DNA from: DASQFQ01 sp963730115
GTDB lineage: Bacteria; Actinomycetota; Thermoleophilia; Solirubrobacterales; Solirubrobacteraceae
Length of the DNA: 64,000 nt
Direction: 5' to 3'
Assembly (NCBI GenBank): GCA_963730115.1
Contig: CAVSQM010000012.1
Coordinates: 806,001-870,000, forward strand
A model generated the notes under the pieces. That model worked only from the letters and a program-made list of their open reading frames with translations, searched no databases and was not told the origin of the DNA. The number at the start of each line of letters is the position of its first letter. The first letter of the stretch is position 1. Below are positions 16,066-25,295 of this stretch, piece by piece. Made by a program: the position numbers and the translations under genes.

Positions 16066-17529
16066 ATGGAGCGGGCCGACCTCATCGTCGTAGGCGCCGG
16101 GGCGGCCGGTCTCTACGCAGCGCTCTGCGCCGCGCGCGAGGACGCCGACGTCGCCCTGATCTCCGCCCGCCCGCTCGCCGAGACCGCCTCCTACTGGGCG
16201 CAGGGCGGGCTCGCCGCGGCGCTGGCCGAGGACGACTCGCCGGAGCTCCACCTCACCGACACGATCGACGCGGGCCGCGGCATCGTCCGCACCTCCGCGG
16301 CGCGCATCCTCACCGAGGAGGCGCCCGGGCGCTTCCGCGACCTCGAGCGCCTCGGCGTCCGCTTCGACGCCGACCGCCACGGCAACCTCGCGCTGGGCCT
16401 CGAAGGCGGGCACTCGCGCCGCCGCGTCGCCCACGCGGGCGGGAGCGCGACCGGCCGCCGCATCCTCCGCGAGCTCAGCGCGGCCGTCGCGGAGCACCCA
16501 AGGATCGAGGTGCTCGAGAGCCGCCGCGCGACAGGGCTCCGCATCGCCGGGACCGGCGTGGCCGAGCCCGGAGCTCGCGTCACCGGCCTCGACACCGACG
16601 ACGGCCGCACCCTTCGGGCCCGCGCCGTCATCCTCGCCACCGGCGGCGCCGCCGCGCTCTGGAGCCGCACCACGAACCCGCCGGGCTCGTTCGGCTCCGG
16701 CCTCCTGCTCGCCCGCGCGGCCGGCGCCACCCTCGCCGACCTCGAGTTCGTCCAGTTCCACCCCACCGCCGTCACCGGGATCCCCCACCGCGAGGGCTTC
16801 CTCGTCTCCGAGGCCGTCCGCGGCGAGGGCGCGACGCTCCTCGACCAGAGCGGCGAGCGCTTCGTCGACGAGCTCGCCCCCCGCGACGCCGTCGCCCGCG
16901 CCATCCGCCGGCGCATGGACGAGACGAACCAGCCCCACGTCCACCTCGACATGCGCCAGACCGACCCCGGGCGCTTCCCCAACGTCGTCACCGCCCTGCG
17001 CGAGGCCGGGCTCGACCCGATGCAGGAGCTCGTCCCCGTCTCCCCCGCCGCCCACTACGTGATGGGCGGCGTCGTCACCGACCTCCACGGCCGCACCGCC
17101 ACGCCCGGCCTCTACGCGGTCGGCGAGACGGCCTGCACCGGCCTCCACGGCGCCAACCGCCTCGCCTCCAACTCGCTCAGCGAGTGCTTCGTGTTCGGGG
17201 GCCGCGCCGCGGCGGCCGGGCTCGACGAGCCCGCCCCCGCCACCGAGGGCACGCCGATCCCCGCCGACGTCACCCCGCCCGACCGGCGCACCCGCGAGGC
17301 CGTGTGGCACGGCGCCGGGCTGGAGCGCGACGCGCCACAGCTCCAACAGCTCCGGGACAGCACGACGCACCCGCTCGCCCGCCTTGTCGCGATCTCAGCG
17401 CTGGCGCGCCATGAGAGCCGCGGCGCGCACCTGCGCAGGGACTTTCCGGATAGCGACCCCCGGCTTGACGGGTACCACTCCATCGTCACGGCGGGAGACA
17501 TGGAAGTCGTCCACGAGGGATGGGGCTGA
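16066..17529 (+). CDS. nadB: L-aspartate oxidase
   Basis: FAD enzyme oxidising L-aspartate to iminoaspartate, the first step of NAD synthesis. It has the Rossmann motif VVGAGAAGLYAALCAAR, SYWAQGGLAAAL, FVQFHPTAV and the late GGVVTDLHGRTATPGLYAVGE, which carries the arginine/His active-site region of the fumarate reductase/NadB family. 487 aa. nadA and nadC are not next to it; transcription starts divergently from the HDAC gene. Confusion with succinate dehydrogenase is unlikely given the EGMR-type NadB C-terminus length and context. Confidence 0.92.
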   Translation: MERADLIVVGAGAAGLYAALCAAREDADVALISARPLAETASYWAQGGLAAALAEDDSPELHLTDTIDAGRGIVRTSAARILTEEAPGRFRDLERLGVRFDADRHGNLALGLEGGHSRRRVAHAGGSATGRRILRELSAAVAEHPRIEVLESRRATGLRIAGTGVAEPGARVTGLDTDDGRTLRARAVILATGGAAALWSRTTNPPGSFGSGLLLARAAGATLADLEFVQFHPTAVTGIPHREGFLVSEAVRGEGATLLDQSGERFVDELAPRDAVARAIRRRMDETNQPHVHLDMRQTDPGRFPNVVTALREAGLDPMQELVPVSPAAHYVMGGVVTDLHGRTATPGLYAVGETACTGLHGANRLASNSLSECFVFGGRAAAAGLDEPAPATEGTPIPADVTPPDRRTREAVWHGAGLERDAPQLQQLRDSTTHPLARLVAISALARHESRGAHLRRDFPDSDPRLDGYHSIVTAGDMEVVHEGWG

Positions 17530-17651
17530 CGCAGTCGGTCCCTTAATGCGAACTCAACATTCGCCTCGTTCTGAACTAACAAGGCAGGCGCAATCTGCCG
17601 GATTCGAGGTCCGCGGGAACCGCGCGGGCCGACCAGGAGGCACCCGAAACC

Positions 17652-18101
17652 GTGTATCAGCTCAGCCGCTCCATCTACCGGGAGCTGGCCCCCGACATCC
17701 TCACCGACCCGATCCCGCCGGGCCACAACTCGAACCAGGAGCGCGTCCTGCGGGCGATCGAGGCCGCCGTCTACCGCCTGGCGACGGACCGCCACTACTT
17801 CGCCAAGCCGTCCCGGACCCTGTTCCGCGAGATCCGCATCTACTTCCCGATCTGCTCGCAGGACCACGTCTACCGCGTCGTCGACCGCTACATGACGTTC
17901 GCGCGCAAATGGTTCGAGGCCCAGACGCTGCAGGGCTACGACCTGGCCGGCAACCGGCTCGAATGCCGCGCGACCACCCGCAAGGGCACGCCGTGCCAGC
18001 GGATGCCGCTGCCCCACAACGGCTACTGCCCCTCGCACCAGCACCTCGCCGACGGTGAGATCACGGTCGAGGAGGCGCCGGGCGTCCAGGTCGCTGCCTA
18101 G
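17652..18101 (+). CDS. Conserved-looking 149-aa protein with C-terminal Cys/His motif
   Basis: GTG start with a strong AGGAGG 12 bases upstream. The body is helical (RVLRAIEAAVYRLATDRHYF), followed by CRATTRKGTPCQRMPLPHNG and YCPSHQHL, a C-x9-C-x11-C-x2-H arrangement that could bind zinc. I know the RKGTPCxRxPLP-type tail from unnamed bacterial proteins but no function. The 122-base gap before it is relatively AT-rich (TTAATGCGAACTCAACATTC) and presumably holds its promoter. Confidence 0.7.
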   Translation: MYQLSRSIYRELAPDILTDPIPPGHNSNQERVLRAIEAAVYRLATDRHYFAKPSRTLFREIRIYFPICSQDHVYRVVDRYMTFARKWFEAQTLQGYDLAGNRLECRATTRKGTPCQRMPLPHNGYCPSHQHLADGEITVEEAPGVQVAA

Positions 18102-18119
18102 GCGTTAGCCTGCGGCGCC

Positions 18120-19001
18120 ATGCGCGTCGCCTTCATCGGGCTGGGCATCATGGGATCGCGCCAGGCCGCGAACCTCGTGCGCGCCGGCCACGAGCTCCAC
18201 GTCTTCAACCGCACCCGCGAGACGGCCGAGAAGTGGGCCGAGGAGCACGGCGGCACCGTCGCCGGCTCGCCGGCCGAGGCCGCCGACGGCGCCGACGCCG
18301 TGATCACGATGGTGGTCGACGGCGCCCAGGTCGACGAGATGCTGCTGGGCGAGGAGGGGGCGGCGAAGACCGCGCCCGAGCAGACCCTGTTCGTCGACTG
18401 CACCACGATCGCCCCCGCCGACGCCCGTCGCATCGGCAGCACACTCACCGACGCCGGCCACGGCTTCGTCGACGCCCCCGTCACCGGCTCGGCCCCCAAG
18501 GCCCAGGACGGCACGCTGACGATCATGTGCGGCGGCAGCGACGCCGACATGGAGCGCGCGATGCCGCTGCTCGAGGCGATGGGCGAGAAGATCGTCCACG
18601 CCGGGGAGGTCGGCCAGGGCCAGGCGGTCAAGGTGATCTCCAACTCGGTCGCCGCCGTCAACTGCGCCGCGCTCGCGCAGGCCCTGGTGGTCGGCCGCCG
18701 CGCCGACGTCGACCTCGAGGCGCTGCTCGAGGTCATGGGCGCCGGCTCGGCCAACTCGACGATGCTGCAGCTCAAGGGCAAGCCGATGCTCGAGCACGAC
18801 TACTCGCCGCTGTTCAAGCTCGAGCACATGCTCAAGGACGTCGGCCTGTGCCTCGACGAGGCCCGCACGAACGGCGCCCCGTTCCCCTTCGCGGCGCTCG
18901 CGCGCGAGCTCTACACCGCCGGCGTCGGCCGCGGTCTCGGCGAGCAGGACTTCGCCGCCGTGCTCGAGGTCGTCGAGGGGCTCGCCGACACTCGCATCTG
19001 A
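18120..19001 (+). CDS. 3-hydroxyisobutyrate dehydrogenase family NAD(P)-dependent oxidoreductase
   Basis: Beta-hydroxyacid dehydrogenase: nucleotide motif FIGLGIMGSRQAANL, substrate motif DAPVTGSAPKAQDGTL, catalytic Lys in GQAVKVISNSVAAVN. 293 aa is standard. Members include 3-hydroxyisobutyrate dehydrogenase, tartronate semialdehyde reductase and glyoxylate/succinic semialdehyde reductase; neighbours do not choose among them. TAGCCT (18106-18111) lies eight bases before the ATG, suggesting a leaderless start. Confidence 0.88.
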   Translation: MRVAFIGLGIMGSRQAANLVRAGHELHVFNRTRETAEKWAEEHGGTVAGSPAEAADGADAVITMVVDGAQVDEMLLGEEGAAKTAPEQTLFVDCTTIAPADARRIGSTLTDAGHGFVDAPVTGSAPKAQDGTLTIMCGGSDADMERAMPLLEAMGEKIVHAGEVGQGQAVKVISNSVAAVNCAALAQALVVGRRADVDLEALLEVMGAGSANSTMLQLKGKPMLEHDYSPLFKLEHMLKDVGLCLDEARTNGAPFPFAALARELYTAGVGRGLGEQDFAAVLEVVEGLADTRI

Positions 19002-19024
19002 CCACCGCACTGGAAAGCCGGTGG
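19002..19024 (+). terminator. Short hairpin after the 18120 gene
   Basis: CCACCG and CGGTGG flank an 11-base spacer immediately after the TGA, followed by AAGCGTTTGT. A modest terminator candidate. Confidence 0.45.
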
Positions 19025-19195
19025 AAGCGTTTGTCCGGAATGCGTCCTATTAGAACTAAGGCCTGAATTTGCAGGGGAATTATGAGTTTTCGGCACTTTG
19101 TGCATAGTATGTGACGTCTCGTCAAAGCGGTGTTTCTGCCCGTGATGAGACAAGGCAGTACCTCGCCGTTCCGATCCACTCTCTCCAACTCACCT
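19025..19195 (+). promoter_or_regulatory. AT-rich upstream region of the DUF1802 gene
   Basis: About 170 bases near 50% GC in a genome well above 70%. It contains TAGTAT and TATTAG -10-like hexamers on either strand and a GTCTCGTC/GATGAGAC inverted pair around 19115-19150. No coding frame of its own is convincing. Long for this compact genome, so a regulated promoter is likely. Confidence 0.4.
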
Positions 19196-19828
19196 ATGCC
19201 AATCGCTTTCAAGGAATGGGCTGTGACCGTGCGCGCGCTTGCCGAGGGCGAGCAGTTGGTCACGCTGCGCAAGGGCGGCATCCGCGAGCCCAACAAGCAT
19301 TTCGAGGTCGAGCACGATCGCTTCTTCCTCTATCCGACCTTCGATCACCAGCGCCGTGACCTGGTGCGCGAGTCCCACCAGCCCGAGTTGCGCCGTGCGC
19401 TCGAGGAGGGCGTGTGGGCCGAGGGCGAGCCGCCGGCGCATGCGCTGACGCAGGACGGCGGGATCCACCAGCCGGATCGCGTGCGCATCCGCGCGTGGGC
19501 CGAGGTCGCCGGGGCCTGGACGGTGTCGGACCGTCGCGCGGTCGAGGAGCTGTCGCCCTTCTACGTGTGGACGCCGGACTACGCCGAGAAGCGGCTGTCC
19601 TGGAAGCGCCATCACCCGCTGCACGTGCTGCTGCTGCGCACCTACCGGATCCCGCGGCCCGTGACCGTCAAGGTCCGCGACGATCACGGCGGCTGCCGCT
19701 CCTTCCTGGAGATCACGCGCGACCTCCCGTTCGAGGGCACCCCGGTGCTCTCCGACGAGGAGTTCGAGCGCGCCTCCGAGGAGATCGCCGGCATCGCCGA
19801 CGGCCGCGGCGCGCCTGCTTACGCCTAG
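19196..19828 (+). CDS. DUF1802 family protein
   Basis: About 210 aa from the ATG at 19196 (MPIAFKEWAVTVRALAEGEQ). Features typical of DUF1802 are LVTLRKGGIREPNKHFEVEH, FFLYPTFDHQ and a C-terminal YRIPRPVTVKVRDDHGGCRS. Function is not known for the family. The frame extends upstream to 19130, but the extra residues look like leader sequence. The gene end abuts the DUF1152 gene. Confidence 0.8.
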   Translation: MPIAFKEWAVTVRALAEGEQLVTLRKGGIREPNKHFEVEHDRFFLYPTFDHQRRDLVRESHQPELRRALEEGVWAEGEPPAHALTQDGGIHQPDRVRIRAWAEVAGAWTVSDRRAVEELSPFYVWTPDYAEKRLSWKRHHPLHVLLLRTYRIPRPVTVKVRDDHGGCRSFLEITRDLPFEGTPVLSDEEFERASEEIAGIADGRGAPAYA

Positions 19829-19856
19829 CCACGCGTTCTTCGCCGCCTCGCGCTCG

Positions 19857-20735
19857 GTGCTGTCGATCGGCATCGGGGGCGGCGGCGACGTCGTGGGCGC
19901 GCTCGCGACCGCCGACCTCGCTCCCGCAGGCCGCGTCGGGGGCGTCTCCTGGGAGCGGCGCGTCATCGACCCGCGCCCCGGCCCGCGCCGCCTGGACGAG
20001 CTGACCGGCGCCGAGCGCCTGCACGAGTACAGCGCGCTCGCCGGGCCGGACACCGCCGGCCCCGGACCGTTCCGCTTCGCGGAGTCGAACATGGCGCGCT
20101 TCCTCGGCGAGCCGGTGGCGCTGATCGACCCGCACGGCGGGCCGGCGGGCGCGGCCGCGGGCATCGAGGCGGCGGCCGAGCGGCTCGGCTGCGACAGCGT
20201 TGCGCTGGTCGACGTCGGCGGCGACGTCCTCGCCCACGGCGACGAGCCCGGGCTCGCCAGCCCGCTGTGCGACGCGATCATGCTCGCCGCCTCGCGCTAC
20301 CTGTCGCTCCCCTGCGTCGGCGTCGTCTTCGGGCCCGGCTGCGACGGCGAGCTGGAGGTCGAGGAGGTGCTCGAGCGCGTCGCCGAGGTCGCCGCCGCCG
20401 GCGGGCTGCTCGGCGCGTGGGGGCTCACGCCCGAGGAGACCACGCGGCTGGAGGGGGCGGTCGCGGAAGTGCCGACGGAGGCGAGCGCGATGGCGCTCCG
20501 CTGCGCGCGCGGCGAGTACGGCACCACGACGATCCGCGGCGGGCGCCGCACGGTCGAGCTCTCGCCGGTCGGCTCGGTGTCGTTCTACTTCGACCCGGAG
20601 GCGGCGATCGGCAGCGCAGCGCGGCTCGCCGACGCGGTGACCGGCGCCGAGTCGCTCGAGGCGGCCGAGGCGATCCTCGTGGAGCGCGGGGTCACCAGCG
20701 AGCTGGCCTTCGAGCGCCGCGTCTACGCCGGCTGA
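19857..20735 (+). CDS. DUF1152 family protein
   Basis: 292 aa with an N-terminal glycine-rich loop (SIGIGGGGDVVGALATADL), acidic ALVDVGGDVLAHGDEPGLASP and GVVFGPGCDGELEVEEVLE: the DUF1152 pattern, a family of unknown function with a probable nucleotide-binding fold. GTG start at 19857; the frame is open upstream through FFAASRS to a CTG at 19815, so the start may be earlier. Probably cotranscribed with DUF1802. Its end overlaps the convergent reductase gene by 13 bases. Confidence 0.78.
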   Translation: MLSIGIGGGGDVVGALATADLAPAGRVGGVSWERRVIDPRPGPRRLDELTGAERLHEYSALAGPDTAGPGPFRFAESNMARFLGEPVALIDPHGGPAGAAAGIEAAAERLGCDSVALVDVGGDVLAHGDEPGLASPLCDAIMLAASRYLSLPCVGVVFGPGCDGELEVEEVLERVAEVAAAGGLLGAWGLTPEETTRLEGAVAEVPTEASAMALRCARGEYGTTTIRGGRRTVELSPVGSVSFYFDPEAAIGSAARLADAVTGAESLEAAEAILVERGVTSELAFERRVYAG

Positions 20736-21277
20736 ACCGCGTAGCGCAGGTGGACGACGCCGTTGCCGAAGCGGCGCTCGCCCACCAGCTCGAGCGGGAC
20801 CTTCACGCCGCTCGGGAGCGCGGGGTTGCCGCCGCCGACCACGACCGGCGAGACGAACAGGTGGAGCTCGTCGACGAGGCCGGCCTGGAACGCCTGGGCG
20901 GCCAGCTCGGGACCCGAGACGCTGAGGTCGTGGTCTGCCGTCTCCTTCAAGCCTCTGACCGCCTCGGGGTCGAACTCGCGCTCGATCGTCGTCCGCTTGC
21001 TCGCGACCTCCTGCAGCGTGCGCGAGTAGACGATCTTGTCGCTCGAGCGCCAGATCTCCGCGAACTCGCGCATCTCCGGCGCCGGGTCGTCGACCGTCTC
21101 CCACGCGACGAGCACGTCGTACATGCGTCGCCCGAGCAGCCAGGTGCCGCACGACCGGGTCATCTCGTTCACGACCGTGTGCACGTCCTCGTCCGGATAC
21201 GACCAATCCCAGTTGCCGGACTCGTCGGCCACGTAGAGGTCGAGCGACGTGATCGCGGCGTAGACGAGCTTGCCCAT
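20723..21277 (-). CDS. RibD C-terminal/dihydrofolate-reductase-like protein
   Basis: 184 aa with the DHFR-like fold: MGKLVYAAITSLDLYVADES, GTWLLGRRMYDVL, and the NADPH-binding tail VDELHLFVSPVVVGGGNPAL. Such stand-alone RibD_C proteins reduce unknown substrates; they are not the main DHFR. TAGCCT (21285-21290) precedes the ATG by seven bases. Adjacent to the nucleoside hydrolase gene on the same strand, only 10 bases apart. Confidence 0.85.
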   Translation of the reverse strand: MGKLVYAAITSLDLYVADESGNWDWSYPDEDVHTVVNEMTRSCGTWLLGRRMYDVLVAWETVDDPAPEMREFAEIWRSSDKIVYSRTLQEVASKRTTIEREFDPEAVRGLKETADHDLSVSGPELAAQAFQAGLVDELHLFVSPVVVGGGNPALPSGVKVPLELVGERRFGNGVVHLRYAVQPA

Positions 21278-21287
21278 GCGGCTGAGG

Positions 21288-22226
21288 CTAGTGCCCCAGG
21301 CGCTCGAGCGCGGCGATGACGAGGTCCCAGAACCTCGGCGCGTCGAGCTCGAGCGCCACGCGGGCGTTGCGCGGCTGTCCCAGCCGCTCGTTGAGGTCGA
21401 CGACCGTGGCGCCGCGCGTCCAGCGGCCCTCCGTCTCGACCGCCACGAACGTGTCGGCGGAGCGGATGAGCGTCGGGTCGATCAGCAGCGCGACCGTGCA
21501 CGGGTCGTGGACGGGCGGGGCGAACTCGCCGTGGACGCGCTCGTAGGTGGCGCCGAAGAACGCCAGCCAGCCGGCCACCGCGGCCGCCGGCTCGCCGGGC
21601 AGCGCCTGGATGCGCTCGAGGATGTCGGGCGTCGCGCGCGCCTGGTGGGTGAGGTTGAGGCCGATCATGGTCAGCGGCAGGCCGCTGCCGAGCACGATCG
21701 CGGCCGCCTCGGGGTCGACGTAGATGTTGAACTCGGCGGCGGGGGTGGTGTTGCCGCGGCCGGTCGAGCCGCCCATGAACACGATCTCGTTGATCCGCTC
21801 GTGCAGGTCGGGGCGGGCGGTCAGCAGCTGCGCGACGTTGGTCAGCGGCCCGGTGGGGACGATCGTGACCGGCTCGGGCGCCGCCTCGAGCGTGGCGGTC
21901 ATGAGCTCGAGCGCCGGCCGCGGGTCCAGCTCCGCCTCGGTGGTCCAGGTGTCGTAGCCGTCGAGGCCGGTGAGGCCGTGGATGTCCGGCGCGGTGTGGA
22001 GCGCGCCGCCGGCGAGCGGGCCGGCCGCGCCGGCGGCGATCGGGACGCCGTCGAGGCCGGCGAGCGCGGCGACGCGGCGTGCGTTGCGCGTCGCCAGGTC
22101 GAGCGAGCAGTTGCCGCCGACGGTGGTGACGGCGAGCAGGTCGATCGCGTCGTCGGCCGCCGCCAGGAGCAGCGCGACCGCGTCGTCGTGCCCGGGGTCG
22201 CAGTCGAGCAGGATCGGGATCGCCAT
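21288..22226 (-). CDS. Inosine/uridine-preferring nucleoside hydrolase family
   Basis: Cleaves the N-glycosidic bond of nucleosides. The calcium/ribose-binding DCDPGHDDAVALLLA is at the N-terminus; PLTNVAQLL, FMGGSTGRGNTTPAAEFNIY and a late HDPCTVALL complete the active site. 312 aa from the ATG at 22226. TAGGGT (22234-22239) lies seven bases upstream. Likely purine/pyrimidine salvage; base preference is not readable. Confidence 0.92.
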   Translation of the reverse strand: MAIPILLDCDPGHDDAVALLLAAADDAIDLLAVTTVGGNCSLDLATRNARRVAALAGLDGVPIAAGAAGPLAGGALHTAPDIHGLTGLDGYDTWTTEAELDPRPALELMTATLEAAPEPVTIVPTGPLTNVAQLLTARPDLHERINEIVFMGGSTGRGNTTPAAEFNIYVDPEAAAIVLGSGLPLTMIGLNLTHQARATPDILERIQALPGEPAAAVAGWLAFFGATYERVHGEFAPPVHDPCTVALLIDPTLIRSADTFVAVETEGRWTRGATVVDLNERLGQPRNARVALELDAPRFWDLVIAALERLGH

Positions 22227-22276
22227 CGCGCGAACCCTACGGACGCCCCGCCGTGGGCGACAATCCGCCCCCGCCG

Positions 22277-23003
22277 ATGACCTGGCTCGAGACCGCCTCC
22301 GACACGTTCGTGGCCCGCCACGACGAGCGCGACGCCGAGGACGCCGAGCGCGTGCTCGCCCAGCTCGAGTACGCGCGACGGCAGCTCGAGCGGCGGCTCG
22401 ACGTCCAGGCCGGCGAGCTCGCCGTCGTCCTCCACCCCACCGGCGCCCAGCTCGATGCCGCCCAGCCCTGGCTCCCGCTCCAGCGCGCGCGGACCCACCC
22501 CGCCGGCCCGGCGCTACGTGGTCGGGACCGTCACCGACGCGGAGATCCACGTGCTGGCGCCGCGCGTGCTCGCGCAGCGCGCCTCCAACGTGGAGGGCTC
22601 GCTCGAGCTGCTGATGCTCGCGCCGAGCGCGCTGCTCGCGAAGCGGCTGCTCGCGCCGGCCCGCCGCGGGCGGCTCCGCCTGCGCCCCGCGGACGCGCCG
22701 TGGCGGCTCGAGGGCGCGGCGCAGTTCTTCTCCGGCCAGACCAGGCACGTCCGCCCGGCCGTCGTCCTGCGCACCCGCGAGCGCCCCGCCCCGAGCTTCC
22801 CGCCCGGCCGCCGCGACGCGCTGCTGCTCGGCGGCACCGTGTTCGACCTGCTGGCCCGCGAGGAGGGAGACGACGCGTGCCTCGAGCTCGCGCACGCCCC
22901 CGACCCGGCACAGGCGCTCGACCGCGCCTTCCACGGGCGCCCGCTGCGCCAGACCGAGCAGGCCTGGCGCTCGCACCTCAACCGGCTCGCGCGGCCGGGC
23001 TAG
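22277..23003 (+). CDS. Hypothetical peptidase-MA-like protein, frameshift near 22,490
   Basis: The N-terminal part (MTWLETASDTFVARHDERDA) and C-terminal part (RYVVGTVTDAEIHVL onward) are in frames one base apart; an extra base between about 22,475 and 22,510 explains this. The joined ~241-aa product has helix-rich N-terminal pseudo-repeats and WRLEGAAQFFSGQTRHV, which resembles the WLxEGxAxYF segment of gluzincin-like peptidases, but I see no HExxH, so it is probably inactive or unrelated. Found alone between divergent and convergent genes. Confidence 0.5.
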
Positions 23004-25250
23004 CGGACGACGGCGGGCGAGTCGGCGTTGGCGAGGTAGCGGCTCGGCGCCCCGCTGCCGTCGGCCGGCACCGTCCAGATGTCGCCGCCCTTGCCGTACA
23101 GCATGCGATCGTCGTCGAGCCACTCGATCTGGTCGTCGACCGAGCGCCGTCTCCGCCAGCGGCGTGTCGGCGCCGGTGGCGAGGTCGAGGACGTGGAAGC
23201 GCCAGGTCGCGGCCTTGGTGCCGACCAGCTTCTTGTAGCCCATGCGGGTCCCGTCGGGCGACAGCGACGGGCATTCGACGTTGTCGCGGATCGTCGCGCG
23301 CGGTGCGGCCGCTGACGCTGCCCTTGATCAGGTAGGTCTTCCCGCCCGTGGCCAGCGTCGCGTAGAACGTGTCGCTGTCGCGCGCGAACGTGATGCCCCA
23401 GAACTGGACGTCGGCGGCGTCGACCACGCGCCCGTCCCGCGAGACCGTGAACGTCTCCAGGTCGGCGATCGTGCTCGCCGCGGCGCATGTCGATCAGCAG
23501 CGTCTGGGTCGAGAACTGCCCGGCCTTCGGCGTACGAGTGGCCGGTGACGAACATCGTCGTCGCCCCGTAGCGGCCGTCGGCCGAGACGCGCGCGCGGCT
23601 CGGGATGCCGGAGAGGCCGATCTTGTGCCGGACGCTGCCCGTCCGGGCTCAGCAGCTGCGCGTCGTAGGCGCCGATCAGCGACCGGCTGCGCGCGATGCA
23701 GATGCCGCCCGTCGCGCTCGCGTAGACGCGCTCGCACAGCCGCCCGGTGGGGCGCCGCACATGACCGGGGTCGGCCGCCGGCGGTCGAGGTGAGCTCGCC
23801 CATGTGCGCCGGCCCGGCGCTCTTGTTCGAGCGCGCGGAACACGACGTAGGGCGGCGCCAGCTGGGCGGTGCGGGCCGCCGGCGCGGCGCGCGGTCTTGC
23901 GCTGGGCCATCACCGCGCTCACGACGGCGCCGACCGCCACCAGCGCGCAGCACCGTGGCGAGCAGGACGAACAGCGCCGCCGCGGCTACGCACCGGCGGG
24001 CTCCGGCGCGCGTGGCGCGGAGGACCACCGCGGTGACGACGACCGCGACGACCAGCGCGATCGCGCATACGAGCACGGCGGTGTTCAGCCCGGCGAACGT
24101 CCACAGCGCGCCGAAGCCGACCGACGCGACGAAGCGCGCCAGGTTCGTCGCCGTGGTCACCACCGCGAGCCCGCTCGCGCGCACGTCCTCGTCGAGCGTC
24201 GACGAGGCGAGCGCCGGCAGCACGCCGTCGGTCGCCGCGTAGGAGGCGCCGACGAGCAGCAGCCCGATGGCCAGGCCCGCGACGCCGGTCGAGGGCCCGA
24301 GCAGCGAGGCGTAGACCGGCAGCAGCACCAGGTAGCCGCCGATGAAGACCCGTCCGCGCCCGACCCGGTCGGCGAGCCGCCCGACCGGGATGGCGAGCAC
24401 CATGAAGGCGAGCGAGGCGCCGACGAACAGCAGCGGGAACGCCGCCGGCGGGAGGTCGAGGTGCCGCTGCATCGCGAGGTAGAGGAAGGCGTCGCTGATG
24501 GTGGCGACGCCGAGCAGCGACGCGGCCAGGATCAGCGCCCGGAAGCGCGGCACGAGCAGCAGCGGCGCGACCGCGCGCAGCGACACCGGCGGCTTGCTCG
24601 CGCGCGCGCTTGCGGTGGGCCGGGACCAGCAGCACGATCACGCCGAGCCCGGCGAGCGCCACGCAGAACGAGACGAGGAAGACGGAGGTGAACGCCAGCG
24701 GCGCCATCGCGAGGATGCCGAACGCCAGCAGCGGCCCCAGCATCGCCCCGGTCGTGTCCATGGCCCGGTGCACGCCGAACGCCGTGCCGAGCGTCTTCGG
24801 CGAGGCCGACAGCGAGATCAGGGCGTCGCGCGGGGCAGTGCGGATGCCCTTGCCGATCCGGTCGAGCATGACGATCGCGCCGATCGCGCTCGCGGCGCTG
24901 CCCGCGGCGACCAGCCCGAGCTTGCAGACCGCCGACAGCCCGTACCCCAGCGAGGCGACCTCCTTGTGGCGCTGCCGCCGGTCGGCGGCGAAGCCGCTCG
25001 CCAGCGCCGCGATCGCCGCAGCGCCGCGGTAGAGGCCGTCGATCAGGCCCAGCTGCAGCGGCGTGAAGCCGGCCGCGTAGACGAGATAGAGCGGCAGGAC
25101 GGCCGCGACCATCTCGGACGAGATGTCGGTCAGCAGGCTCGTGAAGCCGAGCAGGATGACCGTGCGCGGCACCTGCCGCCCCTTGGCGCGCGTGCGCAGC
25201 AGCGCACGGTGCCCGGCGACGAGCGAGCTTGAGTCCTGAACCTGATACAT
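23000..25250 (-). CDS. Major facilitator transporter apparently fused to a C-terminal beta-propeller; ~10 frameshifts
   Basis: Residues ~25-420 form a 12-helix MFS transporter (GFTSLLTDISSEMVAAVLP, DRIGKGIRTAPRDALISL, AIPVGRLADRVGRGRVFIGG). After the last MFS helix the frame continues without a stop through another helix (ALFVLLATVL) into a TolB/PD40-like region: SADGRYGATTMFVTGHS, WGITFARDSDTFYATLATGG, IEWLDDDRMLYGKGGDIWTV, ending SRYLANADSPAVVR. Reading the second half needs removal of single extra bases near 23140, 23305, 23480, 23530, 23650, 23785, 23832, 23895 and 23950, plus one near 24602. These are probably assembly errors. Whether it is one fused protein or two abutting genes needs clean sequence. 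Confidence 0.65.
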
Positions 25251-25295
25251 CGCACGAACAACGGGCCGGGCGGCCCCAAGCTCGCGCGGCCGCCG

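Noticed and set aside
16043..16067. ATG at 16067 as the deacetylase start
   Set aside because: It would overlap the nadB start codon on the other strand and leave no promoter room; the GTG at 16043 has a properly spaced -10.
13423..17370. A 1315-codon open frame on the minus strand
   Set aside because: It runs antisense through the zinc-ribbon, SPOR and nadB genes; its Arg/Ala/Gly-rich sequence has no domain. Long stop-free antisense frames are expected at this GC content.
23000..24000. Decayed pseudogene in the propeller region
   Set aside because: All breaks are single extra bases and every restored segment reads as intact, well-folded protein; true decay would show deletions, stops and substitutions too.
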